A DNA stretch of 64,000 bases from Globisporangium splendens (taxonomy: Eukaryota > Oomycota > Peronosporomycetes > Pythiales > Pythiaceae). The notes under the pieces are model-generated. The model searched no databases. It saw nothing but the letters and a program-made list of their open reading frames with translations, and had not been told where the DNA came from. The position numbers were made by a program, and so were the translations under genes. The stretch is taken from positions 372,001 through 436,000 of the forward strand of contig VFIW01000018.1 in the NCBI GenBank assembly GCA_006386115.1. The letters are read 5' to 3'. How positions within the stretch are numbered: the first letter of the stretch is position 1; each line of letters starts with the position of its first letter. Positions 34,489 through 48,161 of the stretch are shown in pieces.

Positions 34489-36013
34489 CGGTGTGGGATT
34501 GTGCGCGACTGTTTCCTTCCGTCCCGCGTGCTGGAGAGTGCGCGGAAGGCGGCAAATGCGGGAATGACGCGAGGAGAAGGGCGGACGTGCCTAAAGGAAA
34601 CCAGAGAGGCGGACCCGAAGATCAAGCAGACTGCCATCGCAATTGCCTCTATGGTACCTACTGTACACTGACTGCCGGACAGAAACCAGGAAAGTCGCTC
34701 CTGGCTGGCTATCTGGCGTCAGGCGGCGCGCTATTCCTCTTTCTTCTATCCGCAGCTCAGAATGGATTTCTTTTCACTGGTGTGTCTCATTCAAGGATTG
34801 GGTAAATGGACTCGCATGTTGAAGGGTTTCTCTTAGTCACGTGTGGTTTGAGCGACAGGGGGACAAGAGTTATAGGGAGGACGAGCGCCACACTCTGCCA
34901 GCAATTACTGTGTTTTTGCATAGGGCAGGTGGTCTTGTTGAGAGGAGTGATGATCCCACCCAGAATGGATATTCGTATCATTCAGAATGGGTACATTTGC
35001 ACCTCGGTGCGACAGGAGAAGCGATTCAGAACGCTTGCAAGTAACCTCAGTGCTACAGTAATTGAAACCACATAAAACGCGGACTTTGCTGAGCTTTATC
35101 GCATCGAGTGATCGTTGCACTCCATCTAAGCACTGATGTCAAAGAGCTTTGCGAGATTTTCTGTAATAGCGCAGTGCGTGTTGAAGATGCATATTCGGTG
35201 GTAAATGGTGGTATGGACAAATCAACACACTGCAGGAACTCCAAGCTTTGCTGCTTTCTGAAGTATAGAAAGAAAATACTGCTGCCGTTTCAGGGTTTCA
35301 ATTGTTCTCGAGCTATGGCTTCCCCTGTGTCGCTCCCAGCCACACAGAGCGAAGCATAAATTGCACCCACTCAAAAAATTCATTACCTACATTTGTCTCT
35401 TTTTTGCACGGTTACTTCAATCATCCGAAGAGCCACTGCATCTGACTGTACCTACATGTGAGTTGGGTGCACACTTGACTGTTCGTGTCCCTTTTTCCAA
35501 AAGTCTTGCTTTCACAAAACACGGTGCGTTTCCATATTCTGCTCACCCACTCTGCTTTCATTCCTGCCCTTTTTATCCACACCCAATCTGTTATGTAAAT
35601 TGTATGCTGTGTCGCCATGAAACCGCAGTTTGACGCTTTTACACACCGCGCGTCAACACAACAGCGACTGCGCGAACAGGCAGTCAGCAGCGGCACCACA
35701 GATTCGCTAAATGAAATCTTGCTGCTTTCGCGCGCGTCTATTTAGTCAACCTGCTGTGTTATGCATGTGCACGTAGTCGTACATGCGCAAATGAATAGAA
35801 GGCTCTTTCAGTAGCATGAAAGCCATGTTAATCAGCTAAAGCATTGACGAGTACAGGAGACCGAACGCGAAGCCGCACACACGCAAGCCAGATAATTAGG
35901 CAAGAAAATGATATATCAATGCTATATGGACAGCCGGATTCCATGAACCTGATTTATGGCGTGTCTTTATGGCAACCACCATGTGGCTGCGGTGTATTAT
36001 GATGCCACCATCG
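34489..36013. other. 1.5 kb intergenic region, no supported gene
   Basis: Upstream of the leftward GH5 gene. Reading frames are short and lack motifs. AT-rich patches around 35360-35760. No repeat or RNA gene recognised. Confidence 0.5.
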
Positions 36014-36229
36014 TCACTGCGTGTACGCTGGCAGCATGTCGGGCGCCGTGAAGCTGCACTCGCCGGACTGGTAGCTCTTGACGTGCGTGGCCATCTGCAT
36101 GATCGCGCAGCACGTGCAGCAGCACGCGGCGCAGACGTTACCGGGGATCTGGAACCGAGTAATCTTGTCGTCCAGGTTGTCCATGAAGCTGGAGCTAAAT
36201 ATATGCTGCGCTCGTTTTGGTTCATGCAC
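36014..36229 (-). pseudogene. PLAC8-family C-terminal fragment
   Basis: A 71-residue frame whose core (IPGNVCAACCCTCCAIMQMATHV) matches the second half of the Cys-rich PLAC8 domain, including the QMATHV block, then a YQSGECSF tail common in oomycete members. The first Cys cluster normally upstream is absent, and I found no candidate exon for it on the minus strand before the next gene begins. It is therefore a 3' exon remnant, or a gene with an exon I cannot see. Confidence 0.55.
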
Positions 36230-36360
36230 AGAACAGCTGAAAGGGCGAGTCTCTGGGGCTTCTCATAGCCATCACGGCAGGTTATGCTGCTCTCTCAAAG
36301 CCGTGGAAACGCAGCACGGCTCTGTCAATCGTCTCCCGATATCCGGCATCTACTCGAACG

Positions 36361-39300
36361 CGCTGGCGGAATCATCGTATTGCTGCTCTCTTTTCTCTAT
36401 GGAGTGTAGTCCTTCTTGTTGCCCTTATAAGCAGCGTCAGCGGCGTGTCGGCAAAGAATCTCGCAGACGCATGGTACGAGTCGACGCGCTGCAACGAGGT
36501 CTCGACGACTTCCGAGTGTATTCATTACAAGCGATGCAAGGCCACGCACTGGTGTGCTCGAGGCGATGAAGGTGCGGAGAGCAAAGCAGCATACACATGG
36601 GACTTGGTACTGTTCAAACGCGAATGACGCGGTACAACTGCCGTGATTTCCCCTTCCTTCATGCATAGATTACTCGATCAGGACAGCTTTGCATGCGAGC
36701 TTTACGCGGCAGTTTGCAGGTGGCAATCGCTCGTCGATCCCGCTCGTGAACGACTTTGAAGACTGGAAAACAGGCACCCATCGATGAAAAATCAAGCAAG
36801 GTGCGCCGAAATTCGCACCACCATTTGTTTGATATTGAGGATGGCGAATGAATTCACACGTGGGTTGTATCGTACTTAGGTGCTGACACAATCTCAACGT
36901 CGAAACTCGGGTGGAACACGTTCGATTTCACAGTCATTGGCTCGTTGGAGCTTGCCGATGGGTACTTGATCTTCGACACCGCGGAGCTTCGAGGGGATAT
37001 CATACTTCGCGGTGTGCTCGCGCATACCCGCGGGGCACAAAAGTCGCAGTGTTCAACTTCATGACCGTGTTTCTAGGCAAGGACGTCAAGGTTCGCTTCA
37101 TCGGCAAGACTGCGATCAGCATCATGAGTCGAAGTGCCATGATCATTGACACCGAGCTTCGAGTCCGTCCCGGGACACTAGGTGGGTTTCCTGGTGGCGG
37201 ATTCATCGGAACCGAGGCGACAAACAACAACCGTAATGGCCAAGGAAGCACGAATGTGCGCGTGTACGTGAAAACGATCTCGACGTTTGGCACGCACATC
37301 CCAGAAATCCAAGAAATCGAGACGCTGGCAGCATCTGGACAGAAGATCCAAGGCCATTTCGTGATCTATTACGGCGAAGACGAGAGTGTTCACACACAGC
37401 CAATTTCGTACGATGTGAAGGTGTACCTCGAGACTGCATTCCCGAAAATCGGGACGCTTCGTGTGGAACACGGTGACACACGACAGCAAATTCCAGAGAG
37501 CGGTCGACTATGGCGCGTGACGTTCCTCTCTGCTGTGGGCAATCTCCCGCAACTTCGCGCGAAAAGCTACCTCAAAGCCTTGTCGTCCCAGGTACTGACT
37601 CGAACGATCCGTGACGGGAATCAACTGTCTGGAACCTTCCGCCTCGGATTCTTGGACTGTCAAACGCGCGCATTGCCACACAATATTCAAGCTGAGGAGC
37701 TACGCAACGCGCTGCTGCAAGACTTTCCATTCCTTCTGGACGCCCGCGTCTCGCGAACAGACCCGCTCAGTCAGTGTCTGCAAGGATCCACTGCGCTGGA
37801 TCAAACGGCTGCCACGACAACAGCGTTGTCCCCCTCAGCTGAAAACCGATTCGCGCCGTCGCAGTGGATGGCGCCAAATGAGGTCCTTGTCGACAGCATC
37901 GACAGCGTCAAGAGCTACCAAGATAAGCTCTGCTCCGGTGGACGCGGCGCCGCCGACGGGTATGTCTGGAAAGTGCAGTTTTGGACGCGAAAGGGCAACC
38001 AGATGCCGTCGAGCCCGACATCTCCAGTTGCTCAGTTGGTGGATACTCCAGTTCCCCTCACAATCGATTTCAGTGGACTCCGAGGCATTGAAGCAACTGC
38101 TCAAGTCGCTGATTCATTGTGCTTTTCGCTCGCATTCGGCGGTGCTGGAGCGTCATTCGGTAGCAAAGGCGGCGAAGGTTATGCAACTCCGTTTCGAACG
38201 ACAAACGATTACGCACAACTGTATTCGGAGGACAACGTGTCTGACCTACTTGGTGGAAGTGGTGGAGCTGGAGGCGGTCTCGACCCGATCGATCTCTTCC
38301 CAGTTGTACAACCAACGCTTGGTGGCGCTGGCGCGATCATGCTGAGTGCGGTGAACGACATCTTGATCGGACGCAACGGCAAGATCTCAGTGAATGGAGG
38401 GCATGGCAGCCCTGGGTACACTGCCGGTAGCGGCGGCTCAGGCGGCACGTTGCTGCTGATCAGTGGAGGCTCAATCTCGCACCACGGCGTCCTCGAATCA
38501 CTTGGAGGACATGGCGGAAGTAGCACATCTTTCAGCGATGTACGGAATCCTGCTCACCCTGGAGGAGGCGGGGGTGGCGGCCGCGTCACGATGCTCGCTC
38601 CAACTTTTCCGTCATGGGGGACGGACATATCATCGTCAGTGGTGGCGCATCGCAAGATCCACTGCGTGTAGGAGGCAAAGGATCATCGTACATTCAGGTA
38701 CAGTCGAACCTTGCGCTTCGAGTGGATCCGACAATAGGCGCTGCTGGCACCGCCAAGTCGTTCTTGATCGATGGCAGCGAAGGGTACGAGAGCGGAAGCG
38801 ACGGGATACTCGACGCCGAGAGCCACCAGATCGTGCGCAACGGACCTCGCTTCGTGCTCGATGCGCCATCTCGACCAACTCGAGTCTCGTATTTTGTTCG
38901 CGTTGGCAATTTTGCCGAGGGCAAGATCACCAACAACCGCGGTGCGATTTTCGGTGTCCATGCGGCTCAGAGCAGCGACGACGACAGGGATGAATTTACG
39001 ATCAGCATTGGTATCATTGACGGCGTGTTCACGCACGAGCCCAATGCGTTTCAGTGGCTGCGGCGTGCATTCCAACCGAAGATCCAGCCAAATCGATGGT
39101 ATAAAGTAGACTTGTTCATCAACTGGTACCAGCACACGTACTCGATTCAGCTGAACGACATCTTGAAAATCCAGAACGTAACGTTCAGCGGTGCGTCTGT
39201 GGGCTCCGTCAGCGTCAACAACTTCCACGCCATGTCGACTTGGTGGGATGAGATCTACGTTGGTGAGAATCATTTGATGGATTTTGTGTGCCCACATGTC

Positions 39301-42300
39301 ATCGCAGACAGGAGATCGACGGCATTCAGCAGCACCACCCAAAGCAACGGGAGTGGGAACGGTGTCGTCGTCATGAAGGCACGGCAATTGCGCAAATTGT
39401 GGGCACTCTCCTTCCAGGGTCCGGCAACAAGCTACCACCCGATGGTCCGCCATGAAAGCCATTTGTCTGCGCAGGAAGTCTTCCGGTACAACAATGGTGG
39501 CATCGTGCCTCTCGACGGTGCGCGCCATCGAGAGTTTCTCAACGACATCCGCGAACGCGAAAGCGAGATGCCTGACGGAAGCAGTGAAGAAGATCTCAAC
39601 GCGGATGAGGTTCTGTCGGAATCTGAGATGCTGACCCTCCCAGACGTACCACAGGATAGCACGATCGTTACCCCATTAGAGACTGACATTGACTCCACGA
39701 CACTTGCGGCCGACGACGCATCGGGAGGTACACGTTTGAGCGCATCGTCGTCCTCGAGAGCGACCATGTACTGGTACTCGGAAGTATTCGATGAGGCCAC
39801 GTCGGTCGGTGGCATCGGTGCATGCTCGACGCTTGACTACATCGAGTGGCGCAACAAAGGCATCGTGCTTCATTTTGTCAATCTTACGGACCCCTTTGGT
39901 GGGTCATCATCGATGGGAATTTTGCTCGCGGATCGACCGAAAGTGATCTTCAACAGCGAGACCAACCAGTTTGTCATGTGGATGCATGTTGACAACAAGA
40001 CAAACACAATGGGACTGAGTGGTATCGCGACGAGCGCGTTTCCAAATGGACCATTTGCATTCCATCGCAGCTTTTACCCGGATGGTGCACCGCTTGAAGC
40101 TCCTAGAGGTCAAAGTATCAATGAAACCCACGATCAAACGATTGCTGTGGTTCCGAGTGACAGCAAGCAGCAGCCAGACCGCGCGTACCTCATTCGCTCG
40201 TACTATAAGACGGTGGAATACTGGCTGCCTCGTCCCGTGATGGATTCGTTGTGGCAGAGTGTCCAGACACCCGAGGGGAAAACCAATTTCGGGTCGAGTT
40301 ATCATCGTGCATTCTATCACGCTGGGTACGATAATCCAAGCGATATCTACTTGCAGCGGTGGCGAATGGAGGACCGTCCATGGGAACTGATTTGCTGCGA
40401 GCCAACGAACCAAAGCCATTGCGTGTCGTACACTCAAATCCCATCGAACGCCAGCGTCATTTGCCCCGACGGGATGGAGAAGACGCACATCCTCGGGTAA
40501 TCGCAAATGAAAGCACCCAACCACATCACGTCGCGGTACAAGGACCCGAACGACGGCGCCAACAGCTTCTTCATCCCGCATTCTGTTCCGTCGCACACGT
40601 CGTGGGGGTTCCAGGTGTACAACGTGAAAACGTGGCGCGGGAATTGCTTTGACGCACTGAGCACCAACACCACGCTGTTTATCTTCAAGAGGTTTGCGGG
40701 TGAGCGACACCGCAATGAAATTGAAAAAGACCCCAGCACCCCATACGAGTACCCGAACGAGGAGGAGCGCACGCAAGATGTCATCCCAACGAGCGACACC
40801 GAGATCTTGGACTTACTGCTCGGGACGCTCGGTGTCCCCGTGAGCACGGCGTTCAGAGCCAAGATCTCGTCGTTTGACTTGCTTGAGATCGACATCAACG
40901 ACGACGGCAAGATCACCTCGAGCGAGATCGCGCAGTTGATGAAGAAGGCGCAAAAGAAGCTGACGTCGCAGTTGGTCACGTCGCTCATGGCAGACTTTGA
41001 GGTCATGAAGTGGAGCCAAGTGGACATCCTCGACGCGAACGGAGACAGCGTGATCACGTTTCCCGAGTTTGAAAAGTGGGTCGGACTCGACCCGAACCTT
41101 CTCTTTGACCAATTTGATATTGACAAAAATGGCTTCCTCGATGAAAATGACCTCGCGAGAACGCTCTGGTACCGCCAGATGCCGCGCCTGGATACCGCGA
41201 TGATCCTGCTGGATCCGTCCTTCGATGGACGCATGTACTATCAGCGATTCCGTTCACTAATCTTGGAGACGCCAGACTTTATTTTCCAAACATACGACTT
41301 TGACGACTCAAACACACTGACGCAGAATGAGATCGATCTGATGATCAAAGACCTTGGCCCATCGTTTGCCGATGCACCCGTGCTGAATGGACTCAAAAGT
41401 GCCACGACCAAGAGCATCTCGAAGGAAGCGTATGCAGTGTGGCTCAGCTCGTCGACGAGTCTTTTTGGCGGCTCGCGCAATCGACTCAAAGCCGACAATG
41501 CTGTGCACAGGACGCGGCCAGACAGTCTCGCGGGACCGCTGCATGTCGTCGAGCGGCGGCGCACAAAGTACGTCGCGATCAGTCGCTTGACGCGCGATTA
41601 CCACGCCACAGAAGAGCTCCTGCGAGAGATCGAAGGCGATTTTGAAGGACGCGAAGCGCTCGTGAGCTACTTTGAATTCGCTGAGCAACTCTTTGGACTC
41701 CGTGATGACGACGGACCTATGGAATTGACCGAACCTTTCCGCCTGTTTCTTTCGTCACAGATGCTGCAAGACCGTGCGTACTGGAATGGCCGGCAATGGG
41801 AAGGTCGGCTCTCTGCTCCTTCGCTGTTCACGTATGGAAGTCAATGTCTCCAGGTGGCTGGCGTGGATGCTAACGACAGCGGCTGCTTACCGTGTCTTAC
41901 GCGGTCACCCTACGTCACCTCGACCATCGATGTGTTCCAATCACAGTCACGGAGCACGGCGCACTGCGAACCGCAGAAGGAGCTCGACGTGTACATCAAG
42001 GAGTTCGACCAGCAAGTGTCGATCCAGCTGCAGTACCAGCAGCAGGCGGTGTACATACCGCAGGGTCTGCAGCCGCACATGTCGCCGTGCTTTAACCAGT
42101 CCCAGTTCTTCCCGTGCGACGTGCACAAAGTGCTCGACGGCAACGTGGCCGATGCGCTGCGCGACGCACACACGCGCGAGACACCGTGGCACCTCGCGTG
42201 GGAGCGGCACCCAAACGACGTCGGCTCGTCGACCAAGATCCGCGCCGGTGATGTTCAGCCCGCGTCGCTCGGTCCGTCGTTCATCGAGCGCTTCCCGAGT

Positions 42301-42393
42301 CGCCTGCGTGAGCCGCTCGCCGACCAGGACCTCGATGCTGTCGCGGCATATTCGTCAGATCAATGGACCGATATCCTAGGCGGCGGGTCCTAA
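36361..42393 (+). pseudogene. Decayed large secreted protein with Gly-rich, beta-propeller-like and EF-hand regions
   Basis: Coding segments joined by two likely introns (36572-36668 and 36801-36879) encode, in order: a signal-peptide-like segment (about 36370-36440), a Cys-containing N-terminal region, a beta-rich part with Gly-rich repeats (38130-38600), a laminin-G-like stretch, a GH43-like beta-propeller segment (39760-40700), and three EF-hand-like loops (DINDDGKITSSE near 40890, DANGDSVITFPE near 41035, DIDKNGFLDEND near 41120) plus a fourth degenerate one. Lesions: no in-frame ATG found for the first exon, TGA at 36785-36787 (expected Trp), a one-base loss in the G4 run near 37032, another in the G5 run near 38615, and TAA at 40498-40500 inside continuous coding. 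Reading frames between lesions remain long, so decay is recent. Function unknown; calcium binding and secretion are inferred. Confidence 0.7.
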
Positions 42394-42799
42394 GAGACAG
42401 ATGACACCTGTTCCATATATCCTAACGGAGATCTTGGGAATCTCTCATGTAAGGTGGCCCACATCCAAATAGTGCATCTGGTTCATAAAACCTCGTTCAA
42501 ACTATAAGGTTTTTGTGTGATGAACCAAATTTGAATTTGAAGCTGGCGGGGTTGCCGAGACCATCACTCTTCCTCTTGCTTTCCTGCACTGTGCGGACTG
42601 GCACGTCACTTTTGAAAAAGACGAGCGAGCGGCAGAGGAAAGTCGCGGCACGAGGGAAACCAACCAACCGCCCTCAACTGCACTCACTCACTCACTTGGG
42701 ACGACGAGCGCAAGAGCGAACGAGGGGAGAACGCACACACGCACGAACCTTCGCAGCTACGAAACCAAAACAACAACAAAAAGCCAAACAAACAAAAAA
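42394..42799. other. Upstream region of topoisomerase II
   Basis: About 400 bp between the decayed gene and topoisomerase II. It includes a purine-rich tract just before the ATG at 42800. No coding signal. Confidence 0.5.
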
Positions 42800-45700
42800 A
42801 TGGATTCCTCGGACGATGATGTACGTCGTCTGTGCGAATGTGCAAGCTTTATGGATCTGGGATGGCATTCTGAGCGCATGCGGAGGGGAGTGAACGAACG
42901 ATGCTCACTCTCCCAACGTTTGCTCTCAAGGGCTGCAAGGCAGCGCGGTCTGAGCAGCAAACGGAATCTGGGAGAAAGAGCTTCGTTCCAACACGCTTTC
43001 GCTCTCAGTCCCAGCTCAGTGTGTGCCGTATCAATTTTTTGATGCTGACCCTGATGCGCTGTATTGTGTATAAAAAACTAGGTGTATATGCCGGACAGCC
43101 CCAAGCCGACTAAGGCAAAAGTAGCGAAGGCGAAAGCACCTGCGAAAAAGAAAGTGAGTGCTGCTGATGACGCAAAAAAGAAAGCACCAGCGAAGAAGCC
43201 AGCAGCGAAGAAGAAGAACAGCAAGTTCTCGGACGAAAGTGACATTTCGTCGTACGCCGGATCGGATGTAGAAATGAATGGTGGTGATAGAGGTGAGCCG
43301 TCTCCAGCAAAGCAATCGATTGAGCAGATTTACCAAAAGAAAACGCAGCTGGAGCACATCCTTCTTCGTCCTGATACTTACGGTGAGTAGTAGCTTTTTT
43401 CAATTTCCTAGCCGAAAGCGTGTTCAGTTTGTTGCGGTTGACTAACACACCACTACGTTTGACCTGTTGACGCTGAAAGTTGGATCGATTGAGCCGGTTA
43501 CGCAAAACATGTGGGTATTTGACGATGAGAAGAAAAAGATGGAAATGCGCAAGATCACGTTCGTAAGTACACTTCAGAGGACATTGCTGTGTCTTGCCTA
43601 CTTGCTCAAATTGTTTCCGTGCTTGTTATCATTCAGGTGCCTGGTCTTTACAAGATTTTCGACGAAATCATTGTGAATGCCTGCGACAACAAACAGCGCG
43701 ACAAGACGATGGATACGCTGAAAGTCAAAATTGATGCTGAGAGTGGAGAAGTTTCGGTGTGGAATAACGGGAAAGGTATCCCTGTCGTCATGCACAAAGA
43801 GCACAACGTGTATGTCCCAGAGCTCATCTTTGGCCACCTCCTCACTGGCAGTAACTTCGACGATAAGAAGAAGAAAACTACGGGTGGTCGCAACGGTTAT
43901 GGTGCAAAGCTTGCCAACATTTTCTCGAACGAGTTTATCGTGGAAACGGCGGATTCAAACACGAAGCAACGATACAAGCAAGTTTTCGAATCAAACATGG
44001 GCAAGAAGAACCCGCCAGCAATCACTTCGTGGTCGAAGAAGGATTTTACGTGCATCACGTTCAAACCAGATCTTGCTCGATTCAAGATGTCAAGCTTGGA
44101 TGACGATATCGTTGCACTGTTCAAGAAAAGAGTGTACGATGTTGCTGGTGTAACAGACAAGTCCCTGAATGTGTACTTGAATGACGAGAAGATCGCAATC
44201 AAATCCTTTCCGGACTATGTGAACCTGTACAAAGACAGCAAGAAGCCCAGCAACGAAAGTGGTAGCGGCGACGAAAAAGATACGCCGAGCTCTGATGCGG
44301 TTATCTTTGACAAGCCAGTTGATCGCTGGCAAGTCGGTGTTACGTTGAGTGACGATGGCTTTCAGCAAGTCAGTTTTGTTAACGGCATCTGCACCACGAA
44401 GGGCGGGCAGCATGTCAACTACATCACCGACCAAATTACGGCGAAGCTCATTGCTGTGGTGAAGAAGAAGAACAAAGGAGACACAGTGAAGCCCAATTAC
44501 ATCAAGAACCACATGACGGTGTACGTTAGCGCGCTGATTGACAACCCGGCCTTTGACTCTCAGGTAAGAAGTGATTCAGTTGCAGTGGTGCTTGACTTAA
44601 GTTATCACAGCCTAACGGTTCAATTGTGTGCTCCAGACAAAAGAGACGCTGACGACACGACCGACCGCTTTTGGGTCAACGTACACATTGAGTGAGAAAT
44701 TCCTGAAACAGATCGAAAAAAGCGGCATGGTTGAACGCATTCTGTCATTTGCTCAGTACAAGCAAACTGCTGAGTTGCGTCGTAAGGGTGGCGGTGGAGC
44801 GAAGAAAGTTCGTCTTACCGGCATTGCCAAGCTGGATGACGCTAACAATGCAGGCACGTCGAAAGCCCAAGATTGCACGTTGATTGTTACGGAAGGAGAC
44901 TCGGCGAAGACGATTGCTGTTGGCGGTCTGTCCGTGGTTGGTCGAGACTATTATGGCGTGTTCCCACTGCGAGGAAAGCTGCTAAACGTCCGCGAAGCCA
45001 GCCACGCACAGATCTTGAAGAATGAAGAGATTCAGAACATCGTCAAGATTCTTGGTTTGAAATATGGCCAAAAGTACGAGTCGACCAAGAGCTTGCGTTA
45101 TGGTCATTTGATGATCATGGCCGATCAAGATCACGATGGAAGTCATATTAAAGGGTTGGTGATCAACTTCATTCATCACTTTTGGCCGTCGCTTTTGCAG
45201 ATCGATGGCTTTATTCAAGAGTTCATTACCCCCATCGTCAAGTGCACCAAGGGCAAGAACAATACCAAGGTGTTTTACACTATTCCTGAGTACAATGTGT
45301 GGCGGGAGGCAACAAACAACGGACGCGGTTGGAGTATTAAGTACTATAAGGGTCTCGGTACCAGCACAACGCAAGAGGCGAAGGAATATTTCTCGGACCT
45401 GAAGACACACCAAGTTGGATTTACATACGACGGGGACGAGGACGGTGATGCGATTGATATGGCATTTTCGAAGAAGAGAGTTGAAGAGCGAAAAGATTGG
45501 CTTCGTGGCTATCAAGCCGGCACTCATGTTGACTACGATGTTGATGACATGGCCTACTCCGAGTACGTGCCATTTGCCTTTCTTGTCGTATGCTTACCAT
45601 CGTGCTGACATGTATTCTTGAATGATAGGTTTGTGAACAAAGAACTGATTTTGTTCTCCATGGCGGATAACATGCGCTCGATTCCAAGTGTTGTGGATGG

Positions 45701-48161
45701 GTTCAAGCCATCTCAAAGAAAAGTCTTGTTTTGCTGTTTCAAGAGAAATCTGAAGGTGCGAATTTGTGCCTCGTTAATGTCTTGTCATGCTGATTTACTG
45801 ACAAGCTCAACCTTAATTGCAGGTCGAGATCAAAGTAGCTCAGCTTGCGGGTTACGTATCGGAACACTCGGCCTACCATCATGGTGAACAAAGTCTGAAC
45901 GGAACCATCATCAACATGGCCCAGGACTTCGTTGGAAGCAATAACGTTCATCTTCTTTCACCAAATGGTCAGTTCGGTACGAGATTGATGGGTGGTAAAG
46001 ATGCGGCCAGTCCTCGTTATATCTTCACAAACTTGGAGCAAGTGGCTCGAAGAATTTTCGATCCGCTGGACAACGATGTGCTGAACTACTTGGACGATGA
46101 CGGCCAGTCTATCGAACCTGAATTTTACATCCCAATTATCCCGATGGCTTTGGTTAATGGAAGCGAAGGTATCGGTACTGGTTGGTCGAGCTCGATTCCG
46201 AACTACAACCCGCTTGATATCATCAAGAACCTGCGACAAAAACTAAACGACGAAGATTTAAGCCCACTGGTGCCATGGTACCGTGGCTTCAGTGGCCATA
46301 TCATTGAAAAGAGTAGCGGCAAACCGTCAGACAACCAGACCTTCCTTGTTCAGGGTTTGTACGAGATCAAGGATGAAAGCACGCTGGTGGTCTCGGAGCT
46401 GCCTGTGAAGACATGGACACAGACGTACAAGCAGTTTTTGGAGTCGTTGTTGGAGAGCGGAACGATCAAGGATTTCCGAGAAAACCACACCGATGCGAAG
46501 GTTTTGTTCACGATCACTTTTGAACCAAAAACGCTCAGTGACATCTGTAGTGCGCCTGGCGGAGTTGTGAAGAAATTCAAGCTGGAAACGTCAATCTCGA
46601 CATCAAACATGCACTTGTTCGATGCAACCGGTCACATCAAGAAATATGAGAATCCGCATGAAATCTTGAATGAGTTTTATGCTATTCGCTTAGATTACTA
46701 CGGCCGAAGAAAAGCGTCGCTCCTGCGCAAGCTTGAAGAGCAAATCAAGATCTTGTCGAACAAGACACGGTTCATCCTTGCTGTGGTTGATGGCTCGCTT
46801 GTGGTGAGTAATCGCAAAAAGCAAGATCTTCTCGAACAATTAGTTGCCGACGGCTACGACCAAGTACTAGCTAAAACAGCAAAGGCAAAGAAGAGTGGAG
46901 ACGATGAAGAAGAATCGGACGAAGAAGAAGCAAATGATGCAACGAGGGGGTATGACTACCTGTTGTCGATGAAAATCCTCAGCTTGACAAAGGAGCGGGT
47001 CGAAAAGCTTCGCGCTGAGTTACAAGATCGTGAGCAAGAACACAGCAAATTGGAAGCTACGACGATTGAACAACTTTGGTTGGCTGATTTGGATCAACTT
47101 GAAGCAGTTCTAATTGAAACTGAAGAAGAGAGAGCGAGAATCGCTGCATCTGTGCCTACCCCAAAGAAAGGAGCAAAGGGTAGAAAACCCAACGGAAAGG
47201 CTACAAAGAAAAGCAAGAAAAGAGGTGACGGCAGTGACGATGATTCAGATTATGAAGTGTCGAAACCGAAAGCAAAGGCGAGGGCACCTCCAAAAGCAAA
47301 AGCGCCTCCAAAGCCAACGGCAACCAAGGTGGAGAAAGAATCGAAGACGCCAGCTATCACCTCCTTTTTTGGAACGAAAGAGCCTGCGAAAGAGAAAGAG
47401 AAGCCGAAACCTGTTAAGAAGGAATCATCCGACGAAGAGATTGAGGTGCTGTCCTTAGCTGAGCGTCTCGCAAGACGAGGGCAAACAACGCCAACTAAAA
47501 CCGAGGTTCCTCCAGCGAAGAAGGCCAGCAAAGTGCAGAAAAAGCTAGTTGATCTGGCGAGCTCCGATGAGGATGATCAACAGGAATCCGACGACGATGT
47601 CTTTGCGATGAAAACCGGTGATAGCAAGGCAAAGAAGCCTGCGGCCAAAGCGAAGGCGGCTCCGAAACCCAGAGCAAAGAGTGCTCCGAAAACGACGGCA
47701 GTCAAAGACGATGCAAGCTCGCCTGTCCAACCAAAAGGTAAGATACCGTCGTGGATTTGTATATTCATTTGGGACCATCTTCTTGCTTACACAAACTCTT
47801 TTTTGCTCACTAAACTGTAGGCTCGCTGAAGAGAGGAAGTGAAAAAGTGGGAAAGACGAAAGGTAGGCTCTTGCTTATGCTTACTCTAGTACCGTGGAAC
47901 GAAATGCTGACAGTGTGCTTCTCGTGATGTGTAGCATCTCCTGCACCTAAGAAGCAAAAACGAGCAGCCAAAGGCAGCGACGAAGATGAGTCCGACGCAG
48001 CGGAAGAAGAGAAGAGCAGCAGTCCAGTTGCTCCTCGCCGCGGCGGCCGCGTCAAAGCTCGTATCACGTACACTGAGCTTGCAAGCGGTGATGACGAAGA
48101 AGAGCATCATGACAGTAGCGAGTTTTCTGAAGCTGGCGACGATGGAAGTGATTTCGAGTAA
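42800..48161 (+). CDS. TOP2: DNA topoisomerase II (type IIA)
   Basis: Nine exons: 42800-42820, 43082-43382, 43480-43562, 43637-44563, 44637-45562, 45629-45755, 45823-47737, 47821-47862 and 47935-48161, giving 1522 residues with all phases consistent. The first exon has only seven codons and joins across a 261-nt intron. The GHKL ATPase shows the Asn helix (EIIVNACDN), GKGIPV and GRNGYGAK. TOPRIM shows EGDSAK (about 530) and DQDHDGSH. The breakage-reunion domain has the active Tyr in SPRYIFT (about 861), and PNYNP follows. The C-terminal 350 residues are Lys/Ala/Pro- and acid-rich with nuclear signals. It passes DNA duplexes through a transient double-strand break for chromosome segregation. 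A donor-like GTAAGTG overlaps the final stop codon. Confidence 0.96.

Noticed and set aside
38683..39528. 281-codon minus-strand frame
   Set aside because: It is antisense to the decayed secreted-protein gene, which has continuous homologous coding on the plus strand.
40495..40566. A 69-nt in-frame GT-AG intron that would remove the TAA at 40498
   Set aside because: The removed segment looks like genuine coding for the propeller-like domain, so a nonsense change is more likely; RNA-seq could overturn this.
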